A stretch of 64,000 nt of DNA from Gaiellaceae bacterium. Its GTDB lineage: Bacteria > Actinomycetota > Thermoleophilia > Gaiellales > Gaiellaceae. Numbering within the stretch: the first letter of the stretch is position 1; the number at the start of each line of letters is the position of its first letter. Shown in pieces: positions 1-9,961 of this stretch. The notes below the pieces were generated by a model. That model had not been told where the DNA came from and did not search any database. It saw only the letters and a list, made by a program, of their open reading frames with translations. Position numbers and translations under genes: made by a program. The stretch lies in contig BPGK01000001.1 of NCBI GenBank assembly GCA_026002995.1, forward strand, positions 1,984,001 through 2,048,000, written 5' to 3'.

Positions 1-19
1 CGAGGTGCGACATCGCGTC

Positions 20-478
20 TCAGTCTAGACGAGCGAGGAGGTCCGCCACCCGCCCGAGGCCAGGAACCTCGAGGTCGGGAGCGAGCTCCGCGAGAGGCTC
101 GAGCGCGAACGCTCGCTCGTGCAGCCGCGGGTGCGGGACACGCAGTCCGGGCTCGGAGATCGTCTCCTGCCCGAAGACGAGGAGATCGAGGTCGATCGTC
201 CGCGGACCCCAGCGCAGACCCGTGCGCTCGCGGCCGAGCGCGCGCTCGATCTCGAGCAGGAGCGCGAGCAGATCGCGCGGGTCGAGCGTCGTCTCGAGCT
301 CCACGGCACCGTTGAGGAAGCGGGGCTGGTCGACGATGCCCACCGGGTCGGTCTCGCGGAGCGTCGACACGCGGCGGACCTCGACACCCTCCGCGGCCTG
401 GAGCAGCTCGACGGCGCGCTCGATCGTCGCCCGCCGATCGCCGAGGTTCGCCCCGAGGCCGACGTACGCCAACGCCAT
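20..478 (-). CDS. folK: 2-amino-4-hydroxy-6-hydroxymethyldihydropteridine pyrophosphokinase
   Basis: This 152-aa protein transfers pyrophosphate from ATP to 6-hydroxymethyl-7,8-dihydropterin, the step before FolP in cytoplasmic folate synthesis. The N-terminus has the family start YVGLGANLGDR, and the HPPK signature GPRTIDLDLL lies at residues 91-100, followed by PHPRLHER near 116-123. The length is normal for the family. The ATG overlaps the folB stop by one base (TGATG), so it is the third gene of a folP-folB-folK operon and is probably translationally coupled. Confidence 0.95.
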   Translation of the reverse strand: MALAYVGLGANLGDRRATIERAVELLQAAEGVEVRRVSTLRETDPVGIVDQPRFLNGAVELETTLDPRDLLALLLEIERALGRERTGLRWGPRTIDLDLLVFGQETISEPGLRVPHPRLHERAFALEPLAELAPDLEVPGLGRVADLLARLD

Positions 479-831
479 CAGCGTCGGCGCTCGATGACGA
501 CCGCCGCATGGTCGACCGGAGGGTCGAGGACGACGTCCGGCTTCCGGACCCGGACGCGGACGCGCTCGACCTCTTCGAAGCGCCCGAGCACCTCGCCGGC
601 GATCGCGCCCGCCAGCCCTTCGAGGAGCAAGCGCTCGGGCCCGGCGAAGACCTCGCGCACGAGCGCTGCCAGGCGACGGTAGTCGAGCGTGTCCTCGATC
701 CGATCACTCGCGGCCGCGTCGTCTCGAACCTCCACCTCGAGATCGACGAGGAAGCGCTGGCCCAGACGGCGCTCCTCCTCGAGGTACCCGTGGCGGCCGA
801 AGACCACCATCCCGGCGAGCTCGATCGTCAC
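478..831 (-). CDS. folB: Dihydroneopterin aldolase
   Basis: This 117-aa enzyme cleaves 7,8-dihydroneopterin to 6-hydroxymethyl-dihydropterin, the FolK substrate. Visible motifs are GRHGYLEEER near the N-terminus (the family normally has GxHGxxxxE, with a conserved Glu), TLDYRRL in the middle, and a C-terminal RVRKPDVVL holding the expected lysine. The GTG start at 831 overlaps the folP stop by 4 bases (GTGA). A longer open frame upstream is only antisense or alternate-frame coding and has no FolB homology. Confidence 0.93.
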   Translation of the reverse strand: MTIELAGMVVFGRHGYLEEERRLGQRFLVDLEVEVRDDAAASDRIEDTLDYRRLAALVREVFAGPERLLLEGLAGAIAGEVLGRFEEVERVRVRVRKPDVVLDPPVDHAAVVIERRR

Positions 832-1667
832 GCGGCAACCGTCCCTCGCTCGACGGCTGCGGCGACGGCGAGTGCCTCGACCGTCTCCCGCACGTCGTGC
901 GCGCGGATCATCCACGCGCCGCGGTCGAAGGCAGCGACCGCGGCGCCGACCGACGCCGGCATCGACCCCTGCGTGGCCGAGGGGTCGCCGAGCACCTTCC
1001 CGAGCGTGCTCTTGCGCGAGATGCCGACGAGGACCGGGAACCCGAGCGCGACGAGCTCGTCGAGTCGCCGGAGGAGCTCGAGGTTCTGGTCGGGCGTCTT
1101 CCCGAAGCCGATGCCCGGATCGATGCAGATCCGCTCCTCGGGGATCCCGCGGGCCACGGCCTCGGCCACGCGCTCCTCGAGGAACGCCGCCACCTCGGAC
1201 ACGACGTCGTCGTAGCGGGGCGCGACCTGCATGGTGCGCGGCTCGCCCTGCATATGCATGAGGCAGACGTACGCCTCACGCTCGGCGATGAGCGGGGCGA
1301 GCTCTGGGTCGCCGCGCAGGGCGGTCACGTCGTTCACGAGCTCGGCTCCGAGCGAAAGGGCGGCTCGAGCGACCGCCGCTTTCGAGGTGTCGATGGAGAG
1401 CGGGAGCCCCGCGAGGCCTTCGAGCACGGGCAGGACGCGCCTGAGCTCCTCGTCGACCGAGACAGGTGCGGCCCCCGGCCGCGTGGACTCGCCCCCGACG
1501 TCGACGAGCGCGGCGCCCTCCGCGAGGAGCCGCTTGCCGTGCGCGATCGCCGCCTCGGGCTCGCGGAAGCGACCGCCGTCCGAGAAACTGTCCGGCGTGA
1601 CGTTGAGAACGCCCATCACCGCCGGCCGAGGCCAGCGCGTCGCGATCGGCGGTCGCTCGCTGGGCAC
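828..1667 (-). CDS. folP: Dihydropteroate synthase
   Basis: The enzyme condenses hydroxymethyl-dihydropterin pyrophosphate with p-aminobenzoate and is the sulfonamide target. It has the TIM-barrel signatures MGVLNVTPDSFSDGG, GGESTRPGA, IDPGIGFGKT and GISRKSTLG. I chose the GTG at 1667 (279 aa, family-typical) because a TACGCT -10-like box ends 7 nt upstream. An ATG at 1709 would add 14 residues and leave only 5 bp to the divergent gene at 1715. It is the first gene of folP-folB-folK. folE is not in the window. Confidence 0.93.
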   Translation of the reverse strand: MPSERPPIATRWPRPAVMGVLNVTPDSFSDGGRFREPEAAIAHGKRLLAEGAALVDVGGESTRPGAAPVSVDEELRRVLPVLEGLAGLPLSIDTSKAAVARAALSLGAELVNDVTALRGDPELAPLIAEREAYVCLMHMQGEPRTMQVAPRYDDVVSEVAAFLEERVAEAVARGIPEERICIDPGIGFGKTPDQNLELLRRLDELVALGFPVLVGISRKSTLGKVLGDPSATQGSMPASVGAAVAAFDRGAWMIRAHDVRETVEALAVAAAVERGTVAA

Positions 1668-1674
1668 GCTGCGG

Positions 1675-1680
1675 AGCGTA
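1675..1680 (-). promoter_or_regulatory. Putative -10 box of folP
   Basis: On the minus strand this hexamer reads TACGCT and ends 7 nt before the GTG start of folP, the spacing expected for a leaderless transcript. No good -35 was found. The assignment is inferred from the same geometry at many other genes in the window. Confidence 0.4.
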
Positions 1681-1714
1681 CCGTCGTCCGAGCCACCGAG
1701 CAGACTCATGCTCC

Positions 1715-2134
1715 ATGAGCACCACAACCGGCTCCTCGGGCCCTCTCGGCCACCCGCGCGGCATCGGGTTCGCAATCTTCCTCTTCGTCATCACCTTCGG
1801 GTTCTACGGCTGGTACTGGGTCTACAAGACGCAGGAGGAGATGCGTCAGCACACGGGGGACGGCCTGGGCGGCGTCCTCGGCCTCGTGGTGTGGATCCTC
1901 ATCGGCGCCGTCAGCGCGTTCGTCATCCCCTCCGAGGTCGGGAAGCTCTACACGCGCGACGGCCGAGAGGCGCCCATCACCGGCTGGACGGGCCTGTGGC
2001 TCTTCCCCTTCGGCTTCCTGATCGTGCCCGCGATCGTCTGGTTCGTGAAGGTGCAGGGTGCGCTCAACCGCTACTGGGAGAGCAAGGCCTCGCAGGCCGC
2101 GACCGCGGCTCCGGCGCTCGCGTCGGGCACGTAA
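1715..2134 (+). CDS. DUF4234-type small membrane protein
   Basis: This 139-aa protein resembles DUF4234 family members, whose function is unknown. Hydrophobic segments lie near residues 16-36 (FAIFLFVITFGFYGWYWVYK), 52-70 and 92-112. The YWVYKTQEEM region after the first segment is typical of the family. It diverges from folP and probably begins the plus-strand membrane/MoxR block, with 12 bp to the next gene. No catalytic motif was seen. Confidence 0.75.
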   Translation: MSTTTGSSGPLGHPRGIGFAIFLFVITFGFYGWYWVYKTQEEMRQHTGDGLGGVLGLVVWILIGAVSAFVIPSEVGKLYTRDGREAPITGWTGLWLFPFGFLIVPAIVWFVKVQGALNRYWESKASQAATAAPALASGT

Positions 2135-2146
2135 CTCGGAGCGACC

Positions 2147-3043
2147 ATGCGCGCTAGCGCGGGTCGGGTCGTCCTGCCGGTGCTCGCGCTCCTCGGGCTG
2201 GCCGCGCTCGTCGCGATCGCGGCAGGCGGGCGGACGCCGTCCGGGACGGATGCCTCGCGGCCGGTGCCCGACGTCCTCTTCGACTCCATCATCAGCGTCG
2301 GGATCGTGCTGCTCCTCCCGGCGGCGGTGATCGTCGTCTACGGGCTCCTGCAGCGAAAGGCGATCCGCGCGGAGATCCAGCGGCGACGCTACCCGCGCTT
2401 CGGCCTCGCCGGCTGGGTGACCTTCGCCCTCCTCTTCGCCCTCCTCACCTGGTACCGCGGTCGCGACTGGCAGCGCCCGACGATCGACGACGAGCTCGGC
2501 GAGCAGGCGTTCCCCGGCGGAGGCGCGCCGACGACGGGCTCGCAGGACGCGGCGACGAGCTACGAGCCCGAGTTCGCGTGGATCCCGGTCGCGGCGATCG
2601 CGCTCTTGGCGGCGCTCGCGGTGGCGGCGTTCCTCCTCTCGACGCGACGCCGAGGAGCGGCCGTCGAGGAGCCGCTCGCCGCGACCGTCGCCGAGATCAT
2701 CGACGACACGCTCGACGACCTGCGGGCGGAGCGGAACGCGCGCAGAGCCGTGATCGCCGCGTTCGCGCGGCTCGAGCGCGCGCTCGCGGCCTCAGGCGTT
2801 CCCCGAGGGCGCGCGGAGACTGCGCACGAGTACGTGCGGCGCGCGCTCGCAACGCTCGAGGTGCGCGAGGCTCCCGCCGCGAGGCTCGCGGGCCTGTTCG
2901 AGGTGGCAAGGTTCTCCGACCATGTCGTCGGCGCAGAGATGAAGGAGGAGGCGATCGGCGCGCTCGAGGAGGTCCGCGACGACCTCCGCCGCTCTCGGCC
3001 CCACGACGAGACGGCGACTCCGGTCGAGGCGAGCGCGGCGTGA
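2147..3043 (+). CDS. DUF4129 domain membrane protein
   Basis: This 298-aa protein has membrane segments near residues 7-27, 48-68, 88-104 and 145-166. They are followed by a cytoplasmic C-terminal DUF4129-like region (about 175-285) with ARLERALAASGVPRGRAET and the typical TAHEYVRRAL and ARFSDH motifs. DUF4129 proteins usually accompany MoxR, DUF58 and transglutaminase proteins. Here MoxR and DUF58 follow directly, but no transglutaminase is seen. The function is unknown; a role in envelope assembly or protein maturation is inferred from context. The stop overlaps the next GTG. Confidence 0.8.
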   Translation: MRASAGRVVLPVLALLGLAALVAIAAGGRTPSGTDASRPVPDVLFDSIISVGIVLLLPAAVIVVYGLLQRKAIRAEIQRRRYPRFGLAGWVTFALLFALLTWYRGRDWQRPTIDDELGEQAFPGGGAPTTGSQDAATSYEPEFAWIPVAAIALLAALAVAAFLLSTRRRGAAVEEPLAATVAEIIDDTLDDLRAERNARRAVIAAFARLERALAASGVPRGRAETAHEYVRRALATLEVREAPAARLAGLFEVARFSDHVVGAEMKEEAIGALEEVRDDLRRSRPHDETATPVEASAA

Positions 3044-3561
3044 GCCGCCCCTCGAGAAGCCGCGTCCGCGGCGCTGTCCAGCTCCTCGCCGGCCCGACGC
3101 TCGCCCTCGTCGCCGTCCTCCTGTTCGTGCCGGGGCGCGCCGGGATCGCGCTCCGTCTGTACGCGCTCCTCGTCGCGGTCGTCGTCGTCGTCCTCGCGCT
3201 CGGCGCGCTGCGCCGCGCGCTGCCGCCGCCACGGCCGCTTCCCGCCGCTCGAGCGAAGGGCCCCGCAAGGGCGAGCCCGGCGAGCCTCGGACGCCTCGAG
3301 GACGAGATCGCGCTCGCCGTCGACAGCGCCTTCGACTACCACCATCGCCTGCGCGCACGCCTGCGCGCGCTCGCAGCGGGCCTGCTCGCATCCCGACGCG
3401 GGGTCTCGCTCGAGCGCGACCCGTGCGCGGCGAGACGTGCGCTCGGGGAGCCCGCCTGGACGCTCCTCCGGGAAGGCCGTCCCCCCGACGAAGCGCGCCA
3501 CGCGCGCGGCCCGACGCCGGCCACGCTCGCCGAGGTCGTCGCGAGACTGGAGAGGCTGTAG
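3040..3561 (+). CDS. Small membrane protein of the MoxR/DUF58 operon
   Basis: I do not recognise this 173-aa protein beyond its context. It starts at GTG 3040, overlapping the DUF4129 stop by 4 bases (GTGA). Two adjacent hydrophobic helices (about residues 14-32 and 37-56) are followed by a basic, Pro-rich linker and a C-terminal soluble region with several Arg and Leu residues. Such a gene commonly sits between DUF4129 and MoxR in actinobacterial clusters. Its stop at 3559-3561 directly abuts the MoxR GTG. Confidence 0.75.
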   Translation: MSRPSRSRVRGAVQLLAGPTLALVAVLLFVPGRAGIALRLYALLVAVVVVVLALGALRRALPPPRPLPAARAKGPARASPASLGRLEDEIALAVDSAFDYHHRLRARLRALAAGLLASRRGVSLERDPCAARRALGEPAWTLLREGRPPDEARHARGPTPATLAEVVARLERL

Positions 3562-4539
3562 GTGGACATCCGGCGCGTCCACGAGCTCTCGCACGCGATC
3601 CTCGACGAGGTCGAGCGCGCGATCGTCGGCAAGCGCGAAGCCCTCTCCCTCGTCCTCGGCGGCTTGCTCGCGGACGGACACGTGCTCCTCGAGGACTACC
3701 CGGGGCTCGCGAAGACGCTCGCCGCCCGCTCGTTCGCGCAGGTGCTCCAGATGCGGTTCGCGCGCATCCAGTTCACGCCGGACCTGCTGCCCGCCGACGT
3801 CACCGGCTCCTCGATCTGGAATCAACGGAGCGGCGACTTCGAGTTCCGGCCCGGCCCGGTCTTCACGAACCTCCTCCTCGCCGACGAGATCAACCGCGCG
3901 CCCCCCAAGACGCAGGCCGCGCTGCTCGAGGCGATGCAGGAGCGGCAAGCGACGATCGAGGGCGAGACGCGAGCGCTCGAGCCGCCGTTCCTCGTCATCG
4001 CGACCCAGAACCCGATCGAGTACGAGGGCACGTACCCGCTCCCGGAGGCGCAACTCGACCGCTTCCTCCTGCGCACGGCCCTCGGCTACCCGGAGCGCGA
4101 CGACGAGGTCGCGATCCTCGACCGCCGCCTCGAGCGACGCGTCGACGAGATCGAGCTCCGACCCGTCGTCGATCGCGAGATCTTCCTCGCGATGCAGCGC
4201 GCGGTCGAAGACGTACACGTGGACGCAAGCGTGCGCCGGTACTGCGTCGAGGTCGTCGCAGCGACCCGGGAGTCGCCGAACGTCGCAGTCGGCGCCAGCC
4301 CGCGCGGATCCCTGGCGCTGCTCAAGCTCGCGCGCTGCCGGGCCGTGCTCGCAGGCCGGGACTTCGTGCTCCCGGACGACGTCAAGGCGATCGCCGCGCC
4401 AGCTCTCGCACACCGGCTCGTGCTGCGCCCCGAGCTCTGGGTGCAGCGCATCACCGCGGAGGATGTCGTGCAGGACGTGCTCGCGCACGTGCCCACGCCG
4501 CCCGCCGAGGACGTCCACCCGACGGCGGCGTCCACATGA
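3562..4539 (+). CDS. MoxR-family AAA+ ATPase
   Basis: This 325-aa AAA+ ATPase probably acts as a chaperone with the DUF58 partner. The Walker A variant EDYPGLAKT lies at residues 44-52, Walker B LLLADEINRAPPKTQ near 104-117, and the MoxR hallmark ATQNPIEYEGTYPLPEAQLD follows. A helical lid domain fills the C-terminus. GTG 3562 is used directly after the previous stop, and the gene overlaps DUF58 by 4 bases (ATGA), which implies coupled translation. The substrate cannot be read from sequence. Confidence 0.93.
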   Translation: MDIRRVHELSHAILDEVERAIVGKREALSLVLGGLLADGHVLLEDYPGLAKTLAARSFAQVLQMRFARIQFTPDLLPADVTGSSIWNQRSGDFEFRPGPVFTNLLLADEINRAPPKTQAALLEAMQERQATIEGETRALEPPFLVIATQNPIEYEGTYPLPEAQLDRFLLRTALGYPERDDEVAILDRRLERRVDEIELRPVVDREIFLAMQRAVEDVHVDASVRRYCVEVVAATRESPNVAVGASPRGSLALLKLARCRAVLAGRDFVLPDDVKAIAAPALAHRLVLRPELWVQRITAEDVVQDVLAHVPTPPAEDVHPTAAST

Positions 4540-5810
4540 CTCGGGCGGGGAGCCCCCGCGTCGAGGGGTACGCGGCGATGGCCGCCGCCGGGCTCGTCGC
4601 GGCCCTCGCCCTGCGCCGACCGGAGCTCGCGGCGATCGCTCTCCCCTTCGGGCTCCTCCTCGTCCTCGGACTCCGCTGGACCCCGAGCCCGAACGTCGTC
4701 GTCGAGCTCGCCGTCGGCGCCGAGCGGACGCTCGAGCGCGTCCCGGTGGACGCGGAGCTCCTCCTGCGGGCGAACGCGCCGATCGACCGGCTCGAGATCG
4801 CGCTCGACCTCCCGGACGGGATCGAAGCAGAGGAGGGCGCGGCGACGCAGGCCGTGCGCCTATCGGGCGAGCTCGAGCGCGCGATCCCCCTGCGGCTCCG
4901 AGCCGACCGCTGGGGCGTCTACGAGCTCGGTCGGATCGAGGTCCGGGCCTGGGACCTGTTCCGGATGGTCGTCTGGCAGCGCCGCTCGTCGGCGGCGCAC
5001 GTCCTCCGCGCGTACCCGAGCTCGAAGGCGGTGAGCGCGATCGTCTCGGCCGTCGAGACCCAGGCGTTCACCGGCAGCGAGGTGTCGCGTGCGAAGGGAG
5101 ACGGGATCGAGTACGCGGACATCCGTGAGTACATGCCCGGCGACCGCGTGCGCTCGATCAACTGGCGAGCGACCGCTCGACGAGGGGCCCTCGTCGTGAA
5201 CGAGCGCCACCCGGAGCGCTCGACCGACGTCGTGCTCCTCCTCGACAGCTACGCAGACGTGAGGGGCGACGGGTTCAGCACGCTCGACGAGGCGGCCCGT
5301 GTCGCCTCGACGCTCGCGCAGCGCTTCCTCGAGCGTCGTGACCGCGTGGGGCTCGTCACGTTGGGGGGCGTCCTCCGCTGGCTCCAGCCCGGCCTGGGCG
5401 TGACGCAGCGCTACCGGCTCCTCGAGACGCTGATCGAGACCGGCATCGAGCCGACGTACACCTGGCGCGATCTCGGCGTCATCCCGTCCCGAGTCCTGCC
5501 GGCGAAGGCCCTCGTGCTGGCCCTGACACCGCTCGTCGACCAGCGGTTCGTCGCGGCGCTCGTCGACCTGCGTGCCAGGGGCTTCGATCTCGTGGTGGTC
5601 GAGCTCGACCCGATGGAGGCGGTGAAGCCGGGGTCGGGGGAGATCGGGATGCTCGCCCATCGCATCTGGCTGCTCGAGCGAGAGGCCAACCGCGCGCTCC
5701 TCGAGCGCCTGGGCGTCGGGGTCGCGCGCTGGGGCCCGGGGCTCTCGCTCGACGGAGCGTTGGAGGAGGTGGGGGCATACCGGCGACACGCCAAGCTGGC
5801 ACGCGGGTAG
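4536..5810 (+). CDS. DUF58 domain protein (MoxR partner, vWA-like)
   Basis: This 424-aa protein has one or two N-terminal hydrophobic segments within about residues 14-50. The DUF58 core contains GDGIEYADIREYMPGDRVR followed by INWRATARRG, then a vWA-like fold beginning STDVVLLLDSY. DUF58 proteins pair with MoxR ATPases, and their biochemical role is mostly unknown. The start is ATG 4536, overlapping the MoxR stop by 4 bases. The C-terminal part is ordinary soluble sequence. Confidence 0.9.
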   Translation: MTRAGSPRVEGYAAMAAAGLVAALALRRPELAAIALPFGLLLVLGLRWTPSPNVVVELAVGAERTLERVPVDAELLLRANAPIDRLEIALDLPDGIEAEEGAATQAVRLSGELERAIPLRLRADRWGVYELGRIEVRAWDLFRMVVWQRRSSAAHVLRAYPSSKAVSAIVSAVETQAFTGSEVSRAKGDGIEYADIREYMPGDRVRSINWRATARRGALVVNERHPERSTDVVLLLDSYADVRGDGFSTLDEAARVASTLAQRFLERRDRVGLVTLGGVLRWLQPGLGVTQRYRLLETLIETGIEPTYTWRDLGVIPSRVLPAKALVLALTPLVDQRFVAALVDLRARGFDLVVVELDPMEAVKPGSGEIGMLAHRIWLLEREANRALLERLGVGVARWGPGLSLDGALEEVGAYRRHAKLARG

Positions 5811-5857
5811 CGACTGCGGTCGCCGCGCTCCTGTGTGCGACGTCCGTTGCGGCGCTC

Positions 5858-6325
5858 GTGCTCGCGCGCGCGGAGGGCGTCGAGTCCCGCTTCCACGGGC
5901 GCGTGGCGATCGTCGCTCTCATCGCCCTCGCCGTCGTGCTCGTTCGCGGCTGGGCGCGCGCGGTGCCCGCCCCGGTCGTCGTCCTCGGCGGGATGTACGC
6001 GGCGCAGCTCGTCGTCGACGACGCTCCGCTCGACGCGGGAGCCGCGGTCGTGGCCGCAGGGCTCCTCGTCACGGCGGAGCTCTCCTACTGGTCGCTCGAG
6101 GAGCGGGAGCGCGTCGAGGCCGAGGCCGGAGAGGGCTGGCGCCGGCTCGCGTACGTCGCCGCGCTCGGGGCGGGCGCCGTGGTGACGAGCCTTGCCCTAC
6201 TCGCGCTGGCAGGCGCGGTCCGCGCGGCGGGCCTCGCCGTCGACCTCCTCGGCATCGTCGCCGCGGCCGCTGCCATCGTCGGCGTGTGGGCGCTCGCCCG
6301 GCGAGAGAGCGACGCGAGCCTCTGA
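5858..6325 (+). CDS. Hypothetical membrane protein downstream of DUF58
   Basis: I do not recognise this protein. From GTG 5858 it is 155 aa, with hydrophobic stretches near 15-32, 41-52, 66-75, 100-125 and 128-148. It is probably the last gene of the DUF58 operon. The true start is uncertain. No ATG, GTG or TTG lies upstream in this frame before the previous stop. However, an ATA codon at 5777, 6 nt after a strong GGAGGAGGT, would add a basic N-terminus and a hydrophobic helix. Confidence 0.65.
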   Translation: MLARAEGVESRFHGRVAIVALIALAVVLVRGWARAVPAPVVVLGGMYAAQLVVDDAPLDAGAAVVAAGLLVTAELSYWSLEERERVEAEAGEGWRRLAYVAALGAGAVVTSLALLALAGAVRAAGLAVDLLGIVAAAAAIVGVWALARRESDASL

Positions 6326-6350
6326 TCCGCGGCGCGGCGCGCTGCTCGCC

Positions 6351-8294
<1,944 letters not shown>

Positions 8295-8306
8295 GTCGGT
8301 GGTCGC

Positions 8307-8312
8307 AGGGTA
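8307..8312 (-). promoter_or_regulatory. Putative -10 box of ftsH
   Basis: The minus strand reads TACCCT, ending 12 nt before the ftsH GTG. If used, it would give a leader of only about 5 nt. It lies in the 81-bp gap between hpt and ftsH, so ftsH may be transcribed separately as well as from upstream. Confidence 0.35.
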
Positions 8313-8375
8313 GCACCGTGCTCTCTCGGCACCCGGCCGCCCGAGCTCGACCCCCGTTGCGTGCGAGTTGCGCCG

Positions 8376-8939
8376 CTACGCCGTGCTCGGGACGAGATCG
8401 GGGTGGAGAACCGCGACGTACGGGAGGTTCCGGTAGCGCTCCGCGAAGTCGAGCCCGTACCCGATCACGAACCGGTTCGGGATCTCGAAGCCGACATAGC
8501 GTACGGGCACGTCGATCTCCCGCCGCTCCGGCTTCGTGAGGAGCGCGGCGACCTCGAGGGAAGCAGGCTTGCGCGCACGCAGGCTGCGGATGAGGTAGGA
8601 GAGCGTGAGCCCGGAGTCGACGATGTCCTCGACGACGAGGACGTCCCGCCCGGCGACGTTGATGTCGAGGTCTTTCAGGATGCGGACGACGCCCGAGGAG
8701 TCGGTCGCGACGCCGTAGCTCGAGATGGCCATGAAGTCGATCTCGCACGGCATCGTGAGCTCGCGCATGAGGTCGGCCATGAAGAAGACAGCGCCCTTGA
8801 GAACGCCGACGAGCAGGAGGTCGCGCCCGGCGTAGTCGGCCGAGATCTCGGCCCCCAGCTCGACGACGCGGGCCCGGAGCGCGGTCTCGTCGATGAGGAT
8901 CTCCCCCACGCCGCGCTCGAGGTCGAGCCCGTGCGTCAC
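8376..8939 (-). CDS. hpt: Hypoxanthine phosphoribosyltransferase
   Basis: This 187-aa purine salvage enzyme converts hypoxanthine or guanine and PRPP to IMP or GMP. The PRPP-binding loop VLVVEDIVDSGLTL and the upstream GVLKGAVFFMADL are characteristic, and IPNRFVIGYGLDFAERYRNL is the usual C-terminal active-site segment. I chose GTG 8939, which overlaps the tilS stop by 4 bases (GTGA). A longer frame only adds Gly-rich residues. The order tilS-hpt-ftsH is conserved in many bacteria. Confidence 0.95.
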   Translation of the reverse strand: MTHGLDLERGVGEILIDETALRARVVELGAEISADYAGRDLLLVGVLKGAVFFMADLMRELTMPCEIDFMAISSYGVATDSSGVVRILKDLDINVAGRDVLVVEDIVDSGLTLSYLIRSLRARKPASLEVAALLTKPERREIDVPVRYVGFEIPNRFVIGYGLDFAERYRNLPYVAVLHPDLVPSTA

Positions 8940-9928
8940 GCGTCCTCCTTCCACGCGCGCACCGCCCCCTCCCAACCGGGCGCCTCTGCGATCCCCGGAA
9001 CCGCGACGACGTCTGCCCCGGCCACGACGATCGGCCAGCGGTCGCGCTCGAGCCTCGGCACCTTCGCGTCCACGAGCAGATCCTGCACTTTCTTGCGGCG
9101 CCCTGCGAGCCGATCCCCGGGACGCCGCGAGCGCACGACGAGCCCCTCCCGCACGCTCTCGAGCTTCCAGGGGCCGAAGGAGACCGTCCCCTCGAGACGC
9201 ACGGCGTCGTACTCGCGGACGGCGCGGATTCCGGAGCCGAGGTCGGCGGACTTCGTCCCCTCGCGCGAGGACAAGAGCTCGACGAGCGAGCGCTCGAGCG
9301 CGCGGGGCAGGCGGGGCCGCGCGTCCGCGAGCGCGAGCAGGTTCGCCTCCGCACCCGGGTGGAGCCGACGCAGGAGGGGGAGGATCTCGTCGCGGATGAG
9401 CCCCCGCTTCGTGGTCGGGTTGCTCGAGTCCCGCCGAAACGGGAGGCCGTGCTCGCGACAGTAGGCCTCGGTCTCCTCGCGCCAGAGCGGAAGCAGCGGA
9501 CGGACGACGCCGTCCTCGCGGCGCGCCTTGATCCCGCGCGTCGTCCCCGACGAGACGAGCCGGTAGAGCACGGTCTCCACCTGATCGGAGGCGGTGTGTC
9601 CGGTGGCGCGGAGCCCGCGCCCCTCCGTCACCCGGTAGCGGAGGTCACGGAGCGCAGCCTCGCTGGGAGCTCGTGACTCCGAGTCACGAACCCGTACGAC
9701 CTCCGCGCCCATGAGCTCGGCGCAGTGCCGGGCGTCCTCCTCCGACTCGGCGCCTCGCAAGCCGTGGTTCACGTGCACCGCGCTGACGCGGTACCCGAGG
9801 GCCCCGAGCACGTGCCAGAGGCAGGTGGAGTCGGCGCCCCCGGAGACGAGGCAGGTGACCGCGCCGCCCGCCGGGATGAGCTCGCGCTCGCGGACGAAGG
9901 CCTCGACGCGCTCCTCGACTCCAGTCAC
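8936..9928 (-). CDS. tilS: tRNA(Ile)-lysidine synthase
   Basis: This 330-aa N-type ATP pyrophosphatase modifies C34 of tRNA-Ile(CAU) to lysidine so that AUA is decoded as Ile. The PP-loop SGGADS lies at residues 29-34, followed by VNHGLRG and ATGHTASDQVETVLYRL. The C-terminal region is short, as in actinobacterial TilS. GTG start. It is the first gene of tilS-hpt-ftsH. Confidence 0.95.
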   Translation of the reverse strand: MTGVEERVEAFVRERELIPAGGAVTCLVSGGADSTCLWHVLGALGYRVSAVHVNHGLRGAESEEDARHCAELMGAEVVRVRDSESRAPSEAALRDLRYRVTEGRGLRATGHTASDQVETVLYRLVSSGTTRGIKARREDGVVRPLLPLWREETEAYCREHGLPFRRDSSNPTTKRGLIRDEILPLLRRLHPGAEANLLALADARPRLPRALERSLVELLSSREGTKSADLGSGIRAVREYDAVRLEGTVSFGPWKLESVREGLVVRSRRPGDRLAGRRKKVQDLLVDAKVPRLERDRWPIVVAGADVVAVPGIAEAPGWEGAVRAWKEDA

Positions 9929-9934
9929 GCGCTC

Positions 9935-9940
9935 ATTGTG
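9935..9940 (-). promoter_or_regulatory. Possible -10 box of tilS
   Basis: The minus strand reads CACAAT, 6 nt before the tilS GTG. The first base is not consensus, but the position matches the leaderless pattern seen at other genes in the window. Confidence 0.3.
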
Positions 9941-9961
9941 CCGCCGCGCGCGGCGGTCCCG

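Noticed and set aside
3423-4535. Upstream extension of the DUF58 frame across MoxR
   Set aside because: The extra sequence is an Arg/Ala-rich shadow of the MoxR gene. The DUF58 protein starts at the ATG overlapping the MoxR stop.
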